Shown here one piece after another: positions 17,223-24,051 of a DNA stretch of 48,635 nt (the stretch's first letter is position 1; every line of letters starts with the position of its first letter). The stretch is from positions 1 through 48,635 of the forward strand of contig JAUWNI010000014.1 of NCBI GenBank assembly GCA_030612705.1. Direction: 5' to 3'. The stretch comes from Phycisphaerae bacterium (GTDB lineage: Bacteria > Planctomycetota > Phycisphaerae > UBA1845 > Fen-1342). Below the pieces are notes generated by a model. That model did no database searches. It was not told where the DNA came from and worked only from the letters and a program-made list of their open reading frames with translations. The position numbers were made by a program, and so were the translations under genes.

Positions 17223-17456
17223 TTAATAGCTGTGAAACTGGTATTGCGTCCCGTGCACGAAGACCTCGATCGCCACGTCGGGACAGTTTATCGCACAGAG
17301 CCCGCATCCCAGGCACTTGGGCTGCTCGGTGGGCACGGCGTAGAAGTAACCCTTCTGATTCAGCTTCTTGGACATTGCGAGAACACCCTGTGGACATACT
17401 TCCACGCAGCGCTCGCAGCCCTTGCATCTTTTTTCATCAACGACGATCTTCGGCAT
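17223..17456 (-). CDS. 2-oxoacid:ferredoxin oxidoreductase, delta subunit (2[4Fe-4S] ferredoxin)
   Basis: 77 residues with two [4Fe-4S] motifs, CKGCERCVEVC and CLGCGLCAINC, each with a following Pro. This is the electron-accepting delta subunit of four-subunit 2-oxoacid oxidoreductases. It is the first of the enzyme's own genes in transcription order, 89 bp after the ATPase gene and 15 bp before the alpha gene. Confidence 0.93.
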   Translation of the reverse strand: MPKIVVDEKRCKGCERCVEVCPQGVLAMSKKLNQKGYFYAVPTEQPKCLGCGLCAINCPDVAIEVFVHGTQYQFHSY

Positions 17457-17465
17457 AAAGGGCTC

Positions 17466-17494
17466 CTAGAAACTAGAGACTAGAAACTAGAGGC
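17466..17494. repeat. 14-bp tandem repeat in operon spacer
   Basis: TAGAAACTAGAGAC (17467-17480) is followed directly by TAGAAACTAGAGGC (17481-17494). The units are AT-rich and differ at one position. It lies in the 89-bp spacer between the ATPase and delta-subunit genes. Confidence 0.7.
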
Positions 17495-17525
17495 GATCAG
17501 GTCTTCTCATTTGCTATTCTTTCTT

Positions 17526-17564
17526 CAATCCCCAATCTCCAATCGTCAATCGTCAGTCGTCAAT
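17526..17564 (-). repeat. Short direct-repeat motif R8, copy b
   Basis: CAATCGTCAATCGTCAGTCG with flanking CAATCTC/CAATCC units is the reverse-complement form of the motif at 5853-5883. On the minus strand it supplies the last codons and the TGA stop of the ATPase gene. Confidence 0.6.
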
Positions 17565-18301
17565 CCGCGGTCTCGTCCGAGCACCCGCTCGGCCCGGTCG
17601 GTCATGCTTCTCAGCTTCCAGGGCGGAAGCATGCGCCTCTTGATCCAAAGGATGGGGCAGCCTGCTTCTTCCGTGTCGAAGCCGCCGCGCAGGTCTTCGT
17701 TTGCCGTCATGAAAGAAACCGGCAACTCGGCCGTTTTGCCCACTTCGCGTGCCAGCCGAAGTCCTTCAAGGATAGTCGGAGTATCCGTCTCTTCCAATAG
17801 GTGGGTGTTGGAAACCAGCCCCGTGATCCGAAGACGAGAAGCGGCCTCGATTTCGCGCCCGATCTTGAGGCATCCCTCCACGGTGTCTGTAAAGGGTCGT
17901 TTGGTATTCAGGACCTGGAGCATAGTGTAGGCTCTGGCCGTGAAAACGTCCGCCAGGGAGCCGAGCACCCGTGCGCCCACATCGTCCCCGCCCACGTCAA
18001 AAATCAGCGTTCCGTCTCCTTTCTGGACGGCGCCCCGGAGTTCGGGCAAGATGATGGGCAGGTCGGCGGCCTGGTACTCGCCTTCGGGGTTGATCACCTT
18101 GACGCCGAAGCTTTCCATCTCACCCCTGGCCTCGCGACAGCGGAAGTAGGGATTGACGATGTCGAGGTCCGCGATGGAAACGCTCCGCTGCTCGCTGAGG
18201 CGGATCGCCAGGTTGACGGCGACCTCGGTTTTGCCGGAGCCGTAGTTGCCCACGATCAGGACAACGCGCTGCTCCGGAATGTAATCCAGGTCCTTGCCCA
18301 T
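17546..18301 (-). CDS. P-loop ATPase (MinD/CobQ-like), operon leader
   Basis: 251 residues. The Walker A motif GNYGSGKTE (about 18-26) and a later DVGGDDVGARV segment fit a CobQ/MinD/ParA-like nucleotide-binding fold; VSIADLDIVNPYFR holds a plausible Walker A-prime/switch Asp. I recall similar ATPases next to four-subunit 2-oxoacid oxidoreductase genes in other bacteria, but know no proven function. Insertion of cofactors or assembly of the Fe-S enzyme is only a guess. It is the first gene of the minus-strand operon. Its final residues (GLTTDD) and stop come from an R8 repeat. Confidence 0.8.
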   Translation of the reverse strand: MGKDLDYIPEQRVVLIVGNYGSGKTEVAVNLAIRLSEQRSVSIADLDIVNPYFRCREARGEMESFGVKVINPEGEYQAADLPIILPELRGAVQKGDGTLIFDVGGDDVGARVLGSLADVFTARAYTMLQVLNTKRPFTDTVEGCLKIGREIEAASRLRITGLVSNTHLLEETDTPTILEGLRLAREVGKTAELPVSFMTANEDLRGGFDTEEAGCPILWIKRRMLPPWKLRSMTDRAERVLGRDRGLTTDD

Positions 18302-18567
18302 ATCGAAAAGCCGACCAGCCGGGCTTCGTTAGGCGAAACCCGCCGCCAGCAATCATACGCCATTGTTTTAGAGTAAAAGAGCTGAACCGCTGTATCCCGC
18401 GGGACAGCTTACCCAAGCCTCCAAGGCGGCTTTCCAAGATCGACCAGGATACTCGATTTCGGCGATTTCCGCTTGTAGCCCGGATACGATTTTCCACGCG
18501 AGCCCGCTGAATCCTGTTCGGTGCTTGAAAAGATGCGGAATACGGCGGCCGGGACTCGAGTTCGGGC

Positions 18568-18774
18568 TAGTGCTCTGTCAGTGTTGCTTTGATGGGTTAA
18601 ACCTGAGGAGCCGCGGACTTCAGTCCGCCCGGCGCCGCGCGGAGTAGAATTTACCCTTCCCGAAGGACCGGACGGACTGAAGTCCGTGGCTCTTCGAATA
18701 TTGTTGCCCTCTTCAAGTATCATCACGGACTCGAAAGAAACACTACCAATCAAATCAACCTAGACAAAGCACTA
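18568..18774. mobile_element. MITE-like element 2 carrying palindrome R2
   Basis: 207 bp. The left end TAGTGCTCTGTCAGTGTTGC and the complement of the right end, TAGTGCTTTGTCTAGGTTGA, pair over 29 bases with six mismatches. The left end shares its first 13 bases exactly with MITE-like element 1. Both ends lie in CTAG, and a TA target is possible. The inside carries a different palindrome (R2). No transposase is encoded. It occupies part of the 680-bp gap between the operon and the next gene. Confidence 0.7.
18608..18692 (+). repeat. Palindromic repeat R2, full copy
   Basis: Left arm GAGCCGCGGACTTCAGTCCG plus CC pairs with GACGGACTGAAGTCCGTGGC plus TC, 20 of 22 positions. The loop contains ACCCTTCCCGAAGGACC. 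Each arm contains its own CGGACTTCAGTCCG palindrome. The right half recurs in reverse complement at 48509-48560. Confidence 0.8.
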
Positions 18775-18798
18775 GATTCCTCCGCTCATCCGCCGTCG

Positions 18799-18833
18799 TC
18801 GCGCACGGTCGGAATGACATTCAGACGTCACCC
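18799..18833 (+). repeat. Direct repeat R6, right copy
   Basis: TCGCGCACGGTCGGAATGAC followed by ATTCAGACGTCACCC. Same orientation as the left copy at 11157-11191 and 32 of 35 identical; together they bracket the 2-oxoacid oxidoreductase operon and MITE-like element 2. Confidence 0.75.
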
Positions 18834-18981
18834 GCTTTCACGATGCTCACCGGTCATCGTATTCCGCGCTTACGCCGGCTGTACGAACCGCCCTCTCGCG
18901 ATCAAAATGTTACCAGTCCGGCCGGCCGTATCGAGTGTGCCTAAATCACGTCGGCCAACGCCGCGGAAAGGATCGAAACGC

Positions 18982-19692
18982 GTGTCCACGAAAGAAGTCC
19001 ACGATGTCGTTTTCGTTACCTACCCGAAACTGCTCTTCATCTGGCCGGTGATTCTGGCAGGTTTTATCTTCTGGCCGCTGGCCGGCTGGATCAGTCCCGA
19101 AGCGCCCAACGCCTGCGAGACGCTCGGCTGGATCTACATCCTGCTCACCGGCCTCGTACTGCTTACGCTCGGCGTCGACGTCGATCGCAACCAAGCCGTG
19201 TTCTGGGTTGTCTTGATCGCGGCATTATGGATCGGGGGGCGCTGGCTGGCGGACGTCAAGGGCTTCACGCTGTTCGGCAACATTTATCGCTGGTTCGCCA
19301 GCCTGGATGTGCAGTATCACCGCAATTACGGCCTCGCCCTGTCCATCGTCATGCTCGTTCCTTACCTGCTCATGATCGGGTGGGCGTACATCAACAACAA
19401 ATGGCGGATCACCCACAACGAGTTCGAGCATTACTCGTTCGGCAAGATGGACGACTCGCTCGGCCGCGGGGCCAAGACCATCCGCACCAGCTTCCCCGAC
19501 GTGCTCGAGCTCCTGCTCGGCCTGGCCGGCACACTGATTATCTACAACGCCACCGGCACCAAAGAGCTTCGCCGCATCCCGCACGTGATGTTCCTTCCCT
19601 TTATCCGCAAGCGCCTCAACAAGATCCTCGAACGTACCGCGATCACCGCGGCGGAGATGGAGGAAGAAGAGGACGACGACGAGGATCTATAG
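18982..19692 (+). CDS. Polytopic membrane protein of unknown function
   Basis: 236 residues. GTG 18982 follows AAAGGA (18967-18972) with nine bases between; an upstream in-frame start at 18814 would add residues encoded partly by the R6 repeat and is rejected. Four hydrophobic segments (about 17-37, 47-64, 72-86 and 117-137) are followed by a soluble region with WRITHNEFEHYSFGKMDDSLGRG, reminiscent of a membrane-anchored PH-like domain, and an extremely acidic C-terminus (EMEEEEDDDEDL). No catalytic motif is visible. It stands alone between repeat-rich gaps. Confidence 0.75.
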   Translation: MSTKEVHDVVFVTYPKLLFIWPVILAGFIFWPLAGWISPEAPNACETLGWIYILLTGLVLLTLGVDVDRNQAVFWVVLIAALWIGGRWLADVKGFTLFGNIYRWFASLDVQYHRNYGLALSIVMLVPYLLMIGWAYINNKWRITHNEFEHYSFGKMDDSLGRGAKTIRTSFPDVLELLLGLAGTLIIYNATGTKELRRIPHVMFLPFIRKRLNKILERTAITAAEMEEEEDDDEDL

Positions 19693-19860
19693 CACCCCGG
19701 GGAGTACAAAGCGGAGCCTTGTTCTCCCCGGGCCGTTTGGGCCAACAGGAGCAAGCGTCATTCCCCCACCGGCGTTCGGGCTGCACAGGGTGCGACTATT
19801 TTTGGTGGCAGAGCGAAGTTTTTGGAATGGCGCGAGTTGTGCCGACACACACGTGATTCG

Positions 19861-20041
19861 GGGTGGCACGGTCTGGCCTCGCCCGAGCCAGTCCGCGTCC
19901 ATGGAAAACCCGTCCCAGCGAGAACAGGCCGTGGTTTGCAACCGGGGCGTAACGTCGCGGCCGAGTAGCCACGGCCTGTCGTCGCGGCGACGTTTTCCGC
20001 CTGTCACGAGCCACCCAGCGCGACGCCAGACCGTGCCACCC
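19861..20041 (+). repeat. Palindromic repeat R4, long nested copy
   Basis: The outer arms GGGTGGCACGGTCTGGC (19861-19877) and GCCAGACCGTGCCACCC (20025-20041) are perfectly complementary over 17 bases. Inside, ACAGGCCGTGG (19923-19933) pairs perfectly with CCACGGCCTGT (19969-19979). It fills much of the 464-bp gap before the thiamine gene, where I see no gene and no THI-box. Confidence 0.8.
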
Positions 20042-20156
20042 TGGTCGACACCAAATATGGTCACACCGGCTGCACGCCGCCGCGTTTTCACAATCGCCCC
20101 GACGTACCGCCAACGTTAAACTTGCTGTAATAAGATTCTTTGTGGAGCGAGTTCGT

Positions 20157-21197
20157 ATGGAATTGTCCATACTCCGAATCATGGACGCCAACCTCAATCG
20201 CGCCCGCGAGGCGTTGCGGGTGATTGAGGAGCACGCGCGCTTCGTGCTCGACGATGCCGACGCGGCGGGGCGCGTCAAGGCCGTCCGTCATGAGCTGCGT
20301 CATATTGTCGAGGCGGTTGGGCCGGAGGAGTTGCTAACGGCTCGTGACATCGTCAACGACGTCGGGCGCGCGGTGAAAACCGCCGACGAATTGCGGCGCG
20401 GCTCGTCCGAGGATGTCGTGCGTGCGGCTTTCGGGCGGCTAAGCGAGGCGGCCCGCGTGCTGGGCGAATACGGCAAGCTGGTTTCGCCCGCCGCCGCCGA
20501 GATCGCCGAGACACTGCGTTATAAAACCTACGAGTTGGAGCAATGCGTCGTGCTGCGGGCCGGGCTCCGCGCCCGGATTCGACGCGTTCGGCTTTACGTG
20601 ATTCTGACCGAGGCGTTGTGCGAGCACGGCTGGTATCAGACCGCCGAGGCCGTGCTGCGGGGTGGCGCCGGTTGTTTGCAACTGCGCGAAAAAGATTTGA
20701 CCGATGTTGAACTGCTCCGTCGCGCTCGGCGACTGCGTGAGCTGACGGCCGAACACGAGGCGTTGCTGGTGATCAACGACCGGCCGGACGTTGCGAAACT
20801 GTGCGGGGCGGATGCCGTCCACGTCGGCCAGGATGATTTACCGGTTGCCGAGGTGCGACGGATTGCCGGGGCAAACGTGCTGGTTGGCAAGAGCACGCAC
20901 ACGCCGAAGCAATTCGACGCGGCATTGGCCGAGGAGCCCGATTATCTCGCGGTCGGCCCGATGTTTGCCAGTCAAACCAAGCCGCGGGACCACATTGCCG
21001 GTCCGCGGACGCTGGCGCGGGTTGCCCGGCGTACAGAGCTTCCGCTGGTCGGCATCGGCGGCATCACCGTCGACAATGCGGCAGAGGTCATGCAGGCTGG
21101 TGCCGCTTGCGTCTGTGTCTGTTCGGCTGTGATCGGCGCGGATGACGTCGCGAAGGCCGCCGCGAGCATTGTGGCCGGCGTGTGCCCGACTCCGTAA
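20157..21197 (+). CDS. thiE: ThiD2-ThiE fusion, thiamine-phosphate synthase
   Basis: 346 residues. ATG 20157 has GGAG nine bases upstream; GTG 20142 is a possible alternative. Residues 1-135 (IMDANLNRAREALRVIEEHARFVLDD, AREVNDVG-like RDIVNDVGRAV) match the ThiD2 domain thought to phosphorylate the HMP moiety. Residues 145-346 are a ThiE barrel: LQLREKDLTD, VINDRPDVAKLCGADAVHVGQDD, VGKSTHT, DYLAVGPMFASQTKPR and GIGGIT. ThiE joins HMP pyrophosphate and thiazole phosphate to give thiamine phosphate. The product is relevant here because the oxoacid oxidoreductase needs thiamine diphosphate. No TPP riboswitch is seen upstream. The 3' end is followed closely by the sigma factor gene. Confidence 0.93.
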   Translation: MELSILRIMDANLNRAREALRVIEEHARFVLDDADAAGRVKAVRHELRHIVEAVGPEELLTARDIVNDVGRAVKTADELRRGSSEDVVRAAFGRLSEAARVLGEYGKLVSPAAAEIAETLRYKTYELEQCVVLRAGLRARIRRVRLYVILTEALCEHGWYQTAEAVLRGGAGCLQLREKDLTDVELLRRARRLRELTAEHEALLVINDRPDVAKLCGADAVHVGQDDLPVAEVRRIAGANVLVGKSTHTPKQFDAALAEEPDYLAVGPMFASQTKPRDHIAGPRTLARVARRTELPLVGIGGITVDNAAEVMQAGAACVCVCSAVIGADDVAKAAASIVAGVCPTP

Positions 21198-21322
21198 CTC
21201 GGTCTGCGTTTCCCATTGGCCGCGACGCGTTGACGAGTTATCTTGTGGCGACAGTTGTGTGCTGCAGCGGGAGAATCGTCGCATTTCCGGGGAGTGTGCA
21301 AAACCACGCGGAGTGTTCCGCC

Positions 21323-22222
21323 ATGGCGGCAAGCGAAGGCGACGCATACCTGATCGAAGCGGTCCAGGGCGGCGACCAGGATGCGTGGCGCGAAGTCATC
21401 GATCGCTACGAGGGCCGGCTGATCAGCTTCGCCCGCCGCATGTTGGCACAGCGCGGCGAGGCCGAGGACCTTGTGCAGGAAACGTTCCTCGGACTGCTGC
21501 GCAGCCTACCGAATTACGACCGCCGGCGCTCGCTCGAAACGTACCTCTTCGCGATCCTCCGCCACAAGCTCAGCGACCATTTTCGCAAGCACCACCCGGG
21601 TCGGCGTCAGAGCCTCGACACACTGGAAGTCGACGACGCGCCACAGGCCTGGCTCTCGACCGAAACGCCCAGCGGTTACCTGGCGGAGGCTGAGAACGTC
21701 GCCGCCCAGCGGCAGGCGCTGGTCGATTGTCTGCGGCAGTATGTCGAGCAGTGCCGAACGCAAAGCCGCTTTCAGGAACTGATGGTGGTGGAAATGCTGA
21801 TGGTGCTGGGGATGCGCAACAAGGAGGTCGCCGCTGATCTGGGGCTGACCGAAACCGCGGTCGCCGGGACCAAGTTCCGCGTGCTCGAACGCTGGCGGCA
21901 ACTGACACAGGCGTCCGAGGCCGCCCGCGAGTGGCGGGAAGCCGACCTGGCGGCCACCAGCACGGTCGCCCGCATCTGGCGTGAGGAGGGCGTCTCGTGT
22001 CTCAAACGCTCGACGCTCGGTCGCTATCTGCTGGGAGCGCTCGACGACGATTGGACTTCATACGTCGAGTTCCACGCGGAAGTCGGCGGCTGCGATCGTT
22101 GCCTCGCCAACCTCGACGACCTACGCAGCGAGGACGAAGGCGGCGACGATACCCGCGAGCAGCTCCGGCAACGCTGTTTCGCTTCGAGCATAGGTTTCCT
22201 ATCACGCCGGCCGGAAACGTAG
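21323..22222 (+). CDS. ECF-type RNA polymerase sigma factor with Cys-rich C-terminal extension
   Basis: 299 residues; ATG 21323 follows GGAG with nine bases between. Region 2 lies at about 20-90 (DAWREVIDRYEGRLISFARRM, AEDLVQETFLGLLRSLPNYD, LETYLFAILRHKLSDHFR) and region 4 at about 150-195 (MRNKEVAADLGLTETAVAGTKFRVLERW). The last 100 residues are an extension containing FHAEVGGCDRCLANL: H251, C257 and C260 in an H-x5-C-x2-C arrangement that recalls the zinc-binding anti-sigma (ZAS) motif. This layout occurs in planctomycete ECF factors. No separate anti-sigma gene is next to it, so the extension may regulate the sigma factor in cis; that is an inference. Confidence 0.88.
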   Translation: MAASEGDAYLIEAVQGGDQDAWREVIDRYEGRLISFARRMLAQRGEAEDLVQETFLGLLRSLPNYDRRRSLETYLFAILRHKLSDHFRKHHPGRRQSLDTLEVDDAPQAWLSTETPSGYLAEAENVAAQRQALVDCLRQYVEQCRTQSRFQELMVVEMLMVLGMRNKEVAADLGLTETAVAGTKFRVLERWRQLTQASEAAREWREADLAATSTVARIWREEGVSCLKRSTLGRYLLGALDDDWTSYVEFHAEVGGCDRCLANLDDLRSEDEGGDDTREQLRQRCFASSIGFLSRRPET

Positions 22223-22230
22223 AAATGTAG

Positions 22231-22299
22231 CAGTCCGCCGCAAAAGTCATGTAGCGGCCGCTACAGTCTATGGGCGCCGCCGATTTTTACGGCGGACTG
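22231..22299 (+). repeat. Palindromic repeat R3, short copy
   Basis: Left arm CAGTCCGCCGCAAAAGTC (22231-22248) pairs with GATTTTTACGGCGGACTG (22282-22299), two mismatches. The inner TGTAGCGGCCGCTACA is a perfect palindrome. It follows the sigma factor stop by eight bases; TAG precedes it, as at the longer copy 31641-31778. Confidence 0.85.
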
Positions 22300-22410
22300 G
22301 TAGCCGAACACTTTTCGACAGTGTCCGTCTCTTCCATCAACGAATCGCGCGCCCACCCCCGTGGGGAGGGCCACCCGGCCGCAAACCCCTGGTCCCTCGG
22401 CCCCTCACGT

Positions 22411-23817
22411 TTACCCCGTACCGACGCACGCCGCCACTTCGTCCGGATCCGTCGGCAGCGTTTCGGACAGGATTTCGGGGCCGCCGGTTTCAGCCGGGCG
22501 GACACAGATGGTGTGCTCGATACGGATGCCGCCGAAGCTGTCTTTCAACAGTGCGTCGACCTTCGGGCGGTTCACCACGTCAGCCAGCGGCTTGACCAGC
22601 TCGTCGCTCGCCCAGATCGCGGGGACCAGGTAGATCCCCGGCTCAATGGTCACACACATCCCGGGTTCGAGATCGCGGTCGAGCCGGAGGTACTTGTTCC
22701 CGAATTCGGGTCGGCGGGCGCGGCCGGGGGCGTAGCCGGCCAGGTCGCCGAAGTCCTCCATGTCGTGGGCGTCGAGGCCGACCAGGTGTCCGACCCCGTG
22801 TGGGTAAAACAGCGCGTGGGCGGTTCGGGCGACGAGCTCGGCGGGGTCGCCCCTGAGCAGTTCGGCTTCGACCAGACCCTCGCAGATCACCCGAGCGGAC
22901 AGGTCGTGCACGTCGCGATAACGCGCGGCGGGCACGCAGGCGGCAGTGGCTTCGTTCGCCGCCCGTAGCGTGATCTCGTATAGGTGACGCTGGATCGGCG
23001 TCCACTTGCCGCTGACGGGAAAGGTGCGAGTGAAATCACAGGCATAGCCGCCGGGTTCTTCCACACCTGCGTCGCAGAGCAGCAGGGCCCCGTCGGGCAT
23101 AATGTTGGGATGCCCTTGGCCGTGCAGAACCTCACCGTGGACGGTGATAATCGGGTTGAACGCGACTTGGCATTCGTGCCGGTGGAGCACCGCCATGAAC
23201 GCTGCCGCCACGTCGGCTTCGCGCTTGCCGGGTTTGGTGGCGGCCATGGCGGCGCGGTGAGCTTCGATGCAGATGCCGGAAGAGCGGCGCATTGCCGCTA
23301 GTTCGTGCTCGTCCTTGGTCAGCCGCAGGTTGATGATGGCGCGCAGCTCGTCGTCGTTGGCGGGCGGCAGGCCGAGCTTGGCGATCCACGCCAACGTGTC
23401 CGGAAAGGGCGGCGCTACGGTCGCCGCCGCGCGGCCGGCGAGCAGGGCTTCGAGCTTGTCGGTATCGGCCAAGCCTTCACGACGAAGGCCGGCAGCGGCG
23501 GCGATATCGTTATCAGTCGGCACCTCGCCGAACCATAACGCGTCGTCCGCGCCGGGCGGGCGGCGCAGCAGGGTGCAACCCGCGTCACCATCGCTGCCCG
23601 GTTCGATCAGCAGAGCGGCGTTCTCCAACGGCGGCCCGCCGAAATAGCGGTATGAACTGCCTGCCCGAAAATGGTGAGTGTTGGCCGGATAGTTACGAGC
23701 CGGTGCGTGTCCGGCGAAAATAACCACCGGACGCTCCAGCGCCGCCGCCAGCTTGGCGCGGCGTTGACGATATACCTCCGGCGGGGCGGTCATTGTGATT
23801 GCGTGTTGTTCGCTCAT
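22411..23817 (-). CDS. M24 family Xaa-Pro aminopeptidase (PepP-like)
   Basis: 468 residues; ATG 23817 follows AGGTGCAGGA. The N-terminal domain (about 15-170) is the creatinase/prolidase type with FAGHAPARNYPANTHHFRAG. The C-terminal pita-bread domain has the five metal ligands: D249 (LLLCDAGVE), D261 (YACDFTRTF), H344 (PHGVGHLVGLDAHD), E392 (IEPGIYL) and E434 (GIRIEHT). It should remove N-terminal residues preceding proline, as PepP does, using two divalent metals in the cytoplasm. It is preceded, on its 5' side, by an R1 palindrome. Confidence 0.93.
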   Translation of the reverse strand: MSEQHAITMTAPPEVYRQRRAKLAAALERPVVIFAGHAPARNYPANTHHFRAGSSYRYFGGPPLENAALLIEPGSDGDAGCTLLRRPPGADDALWFGEVPTDNDIAAAAGLRREGLADTDKLEALLAGRAAATVAPPFPDTLAWIAKLGLPPANDDELRAIINLRLTKDEHELAAMRRSSGICIEAHRAAMAATKPGKREADVAAAFMAVLHRHECQVAFNPIITVHGEVLHGQGHPNIMPDGALLLCDAGVEEPGGYACDFTRTFPVSGKWTPIQRHLYEITLRAANEATAACVPAARYRDVHDLSARVICEGLVEAELLRGDPAELVARTAHALFYPHGVGHLVGLDAHDMEDFGDLAGYAPGRARRPEFGNKYLRLDRDLEPGMCVTIEPGIYLVPAIWASDELVKPLADVVNRPKVDALLKDSFGGIRIEHTICVRPAETGGPEILSETLPTDPDEVAACVGTG

Positions 23818-23894
23818 CGATCCTGCACCTCTGTCGGTTCTCTATAGTACAAACGGCCGATTTCTTCACGGTTCGCTAAGATATCTCGCTTCAT

Positions 23895-23975
23895 GGGTGG
23901 CCCGTCGCTTCAGCGGCGGGGGACACGAATGGACGGTCGATTCGTGTCCCCCACGGCTAAAGCCATGGGCCACCC
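23895..23975 (+). repeat. Palindromic repeat R1, copy 2
   Basis: Outer arms GGGTGGCCC and GGGCCACCC, inner arms GGGGGACACGAAT and ATTCGTGTCCCCC around a GGACGGTCG loop. It forms one long stem-loop. A related lead-in segment (ACAAACGGCCGATTTCTTC and following, from about 23848) also precedes copies 3 and 5. Confidence 0.95.
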
Positions 23976-24051
23976 GACGTACCATCCGAACCCGAAGCGC
24001 AAGCGAGGGCCCTGAATATGCGGGTCGCGCCTTCGGCCGGGGGCACGACGT

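Noticed and set aside
11157-18833. R6 repeats as phage or ICE attachment sites
   Set aside because: No integrase, excisionase or tRNA gene lies near either copy, and a possible third partial copy near 33678 suggests a dispersed repeat; I keep only the weaker claim that they bracket the operon.
20042-20156. TPP riboswitch before the thiamine gene
   Set aside because: I could not find the CTGAGA-type conserved core of the THI-box in the upstream gap.
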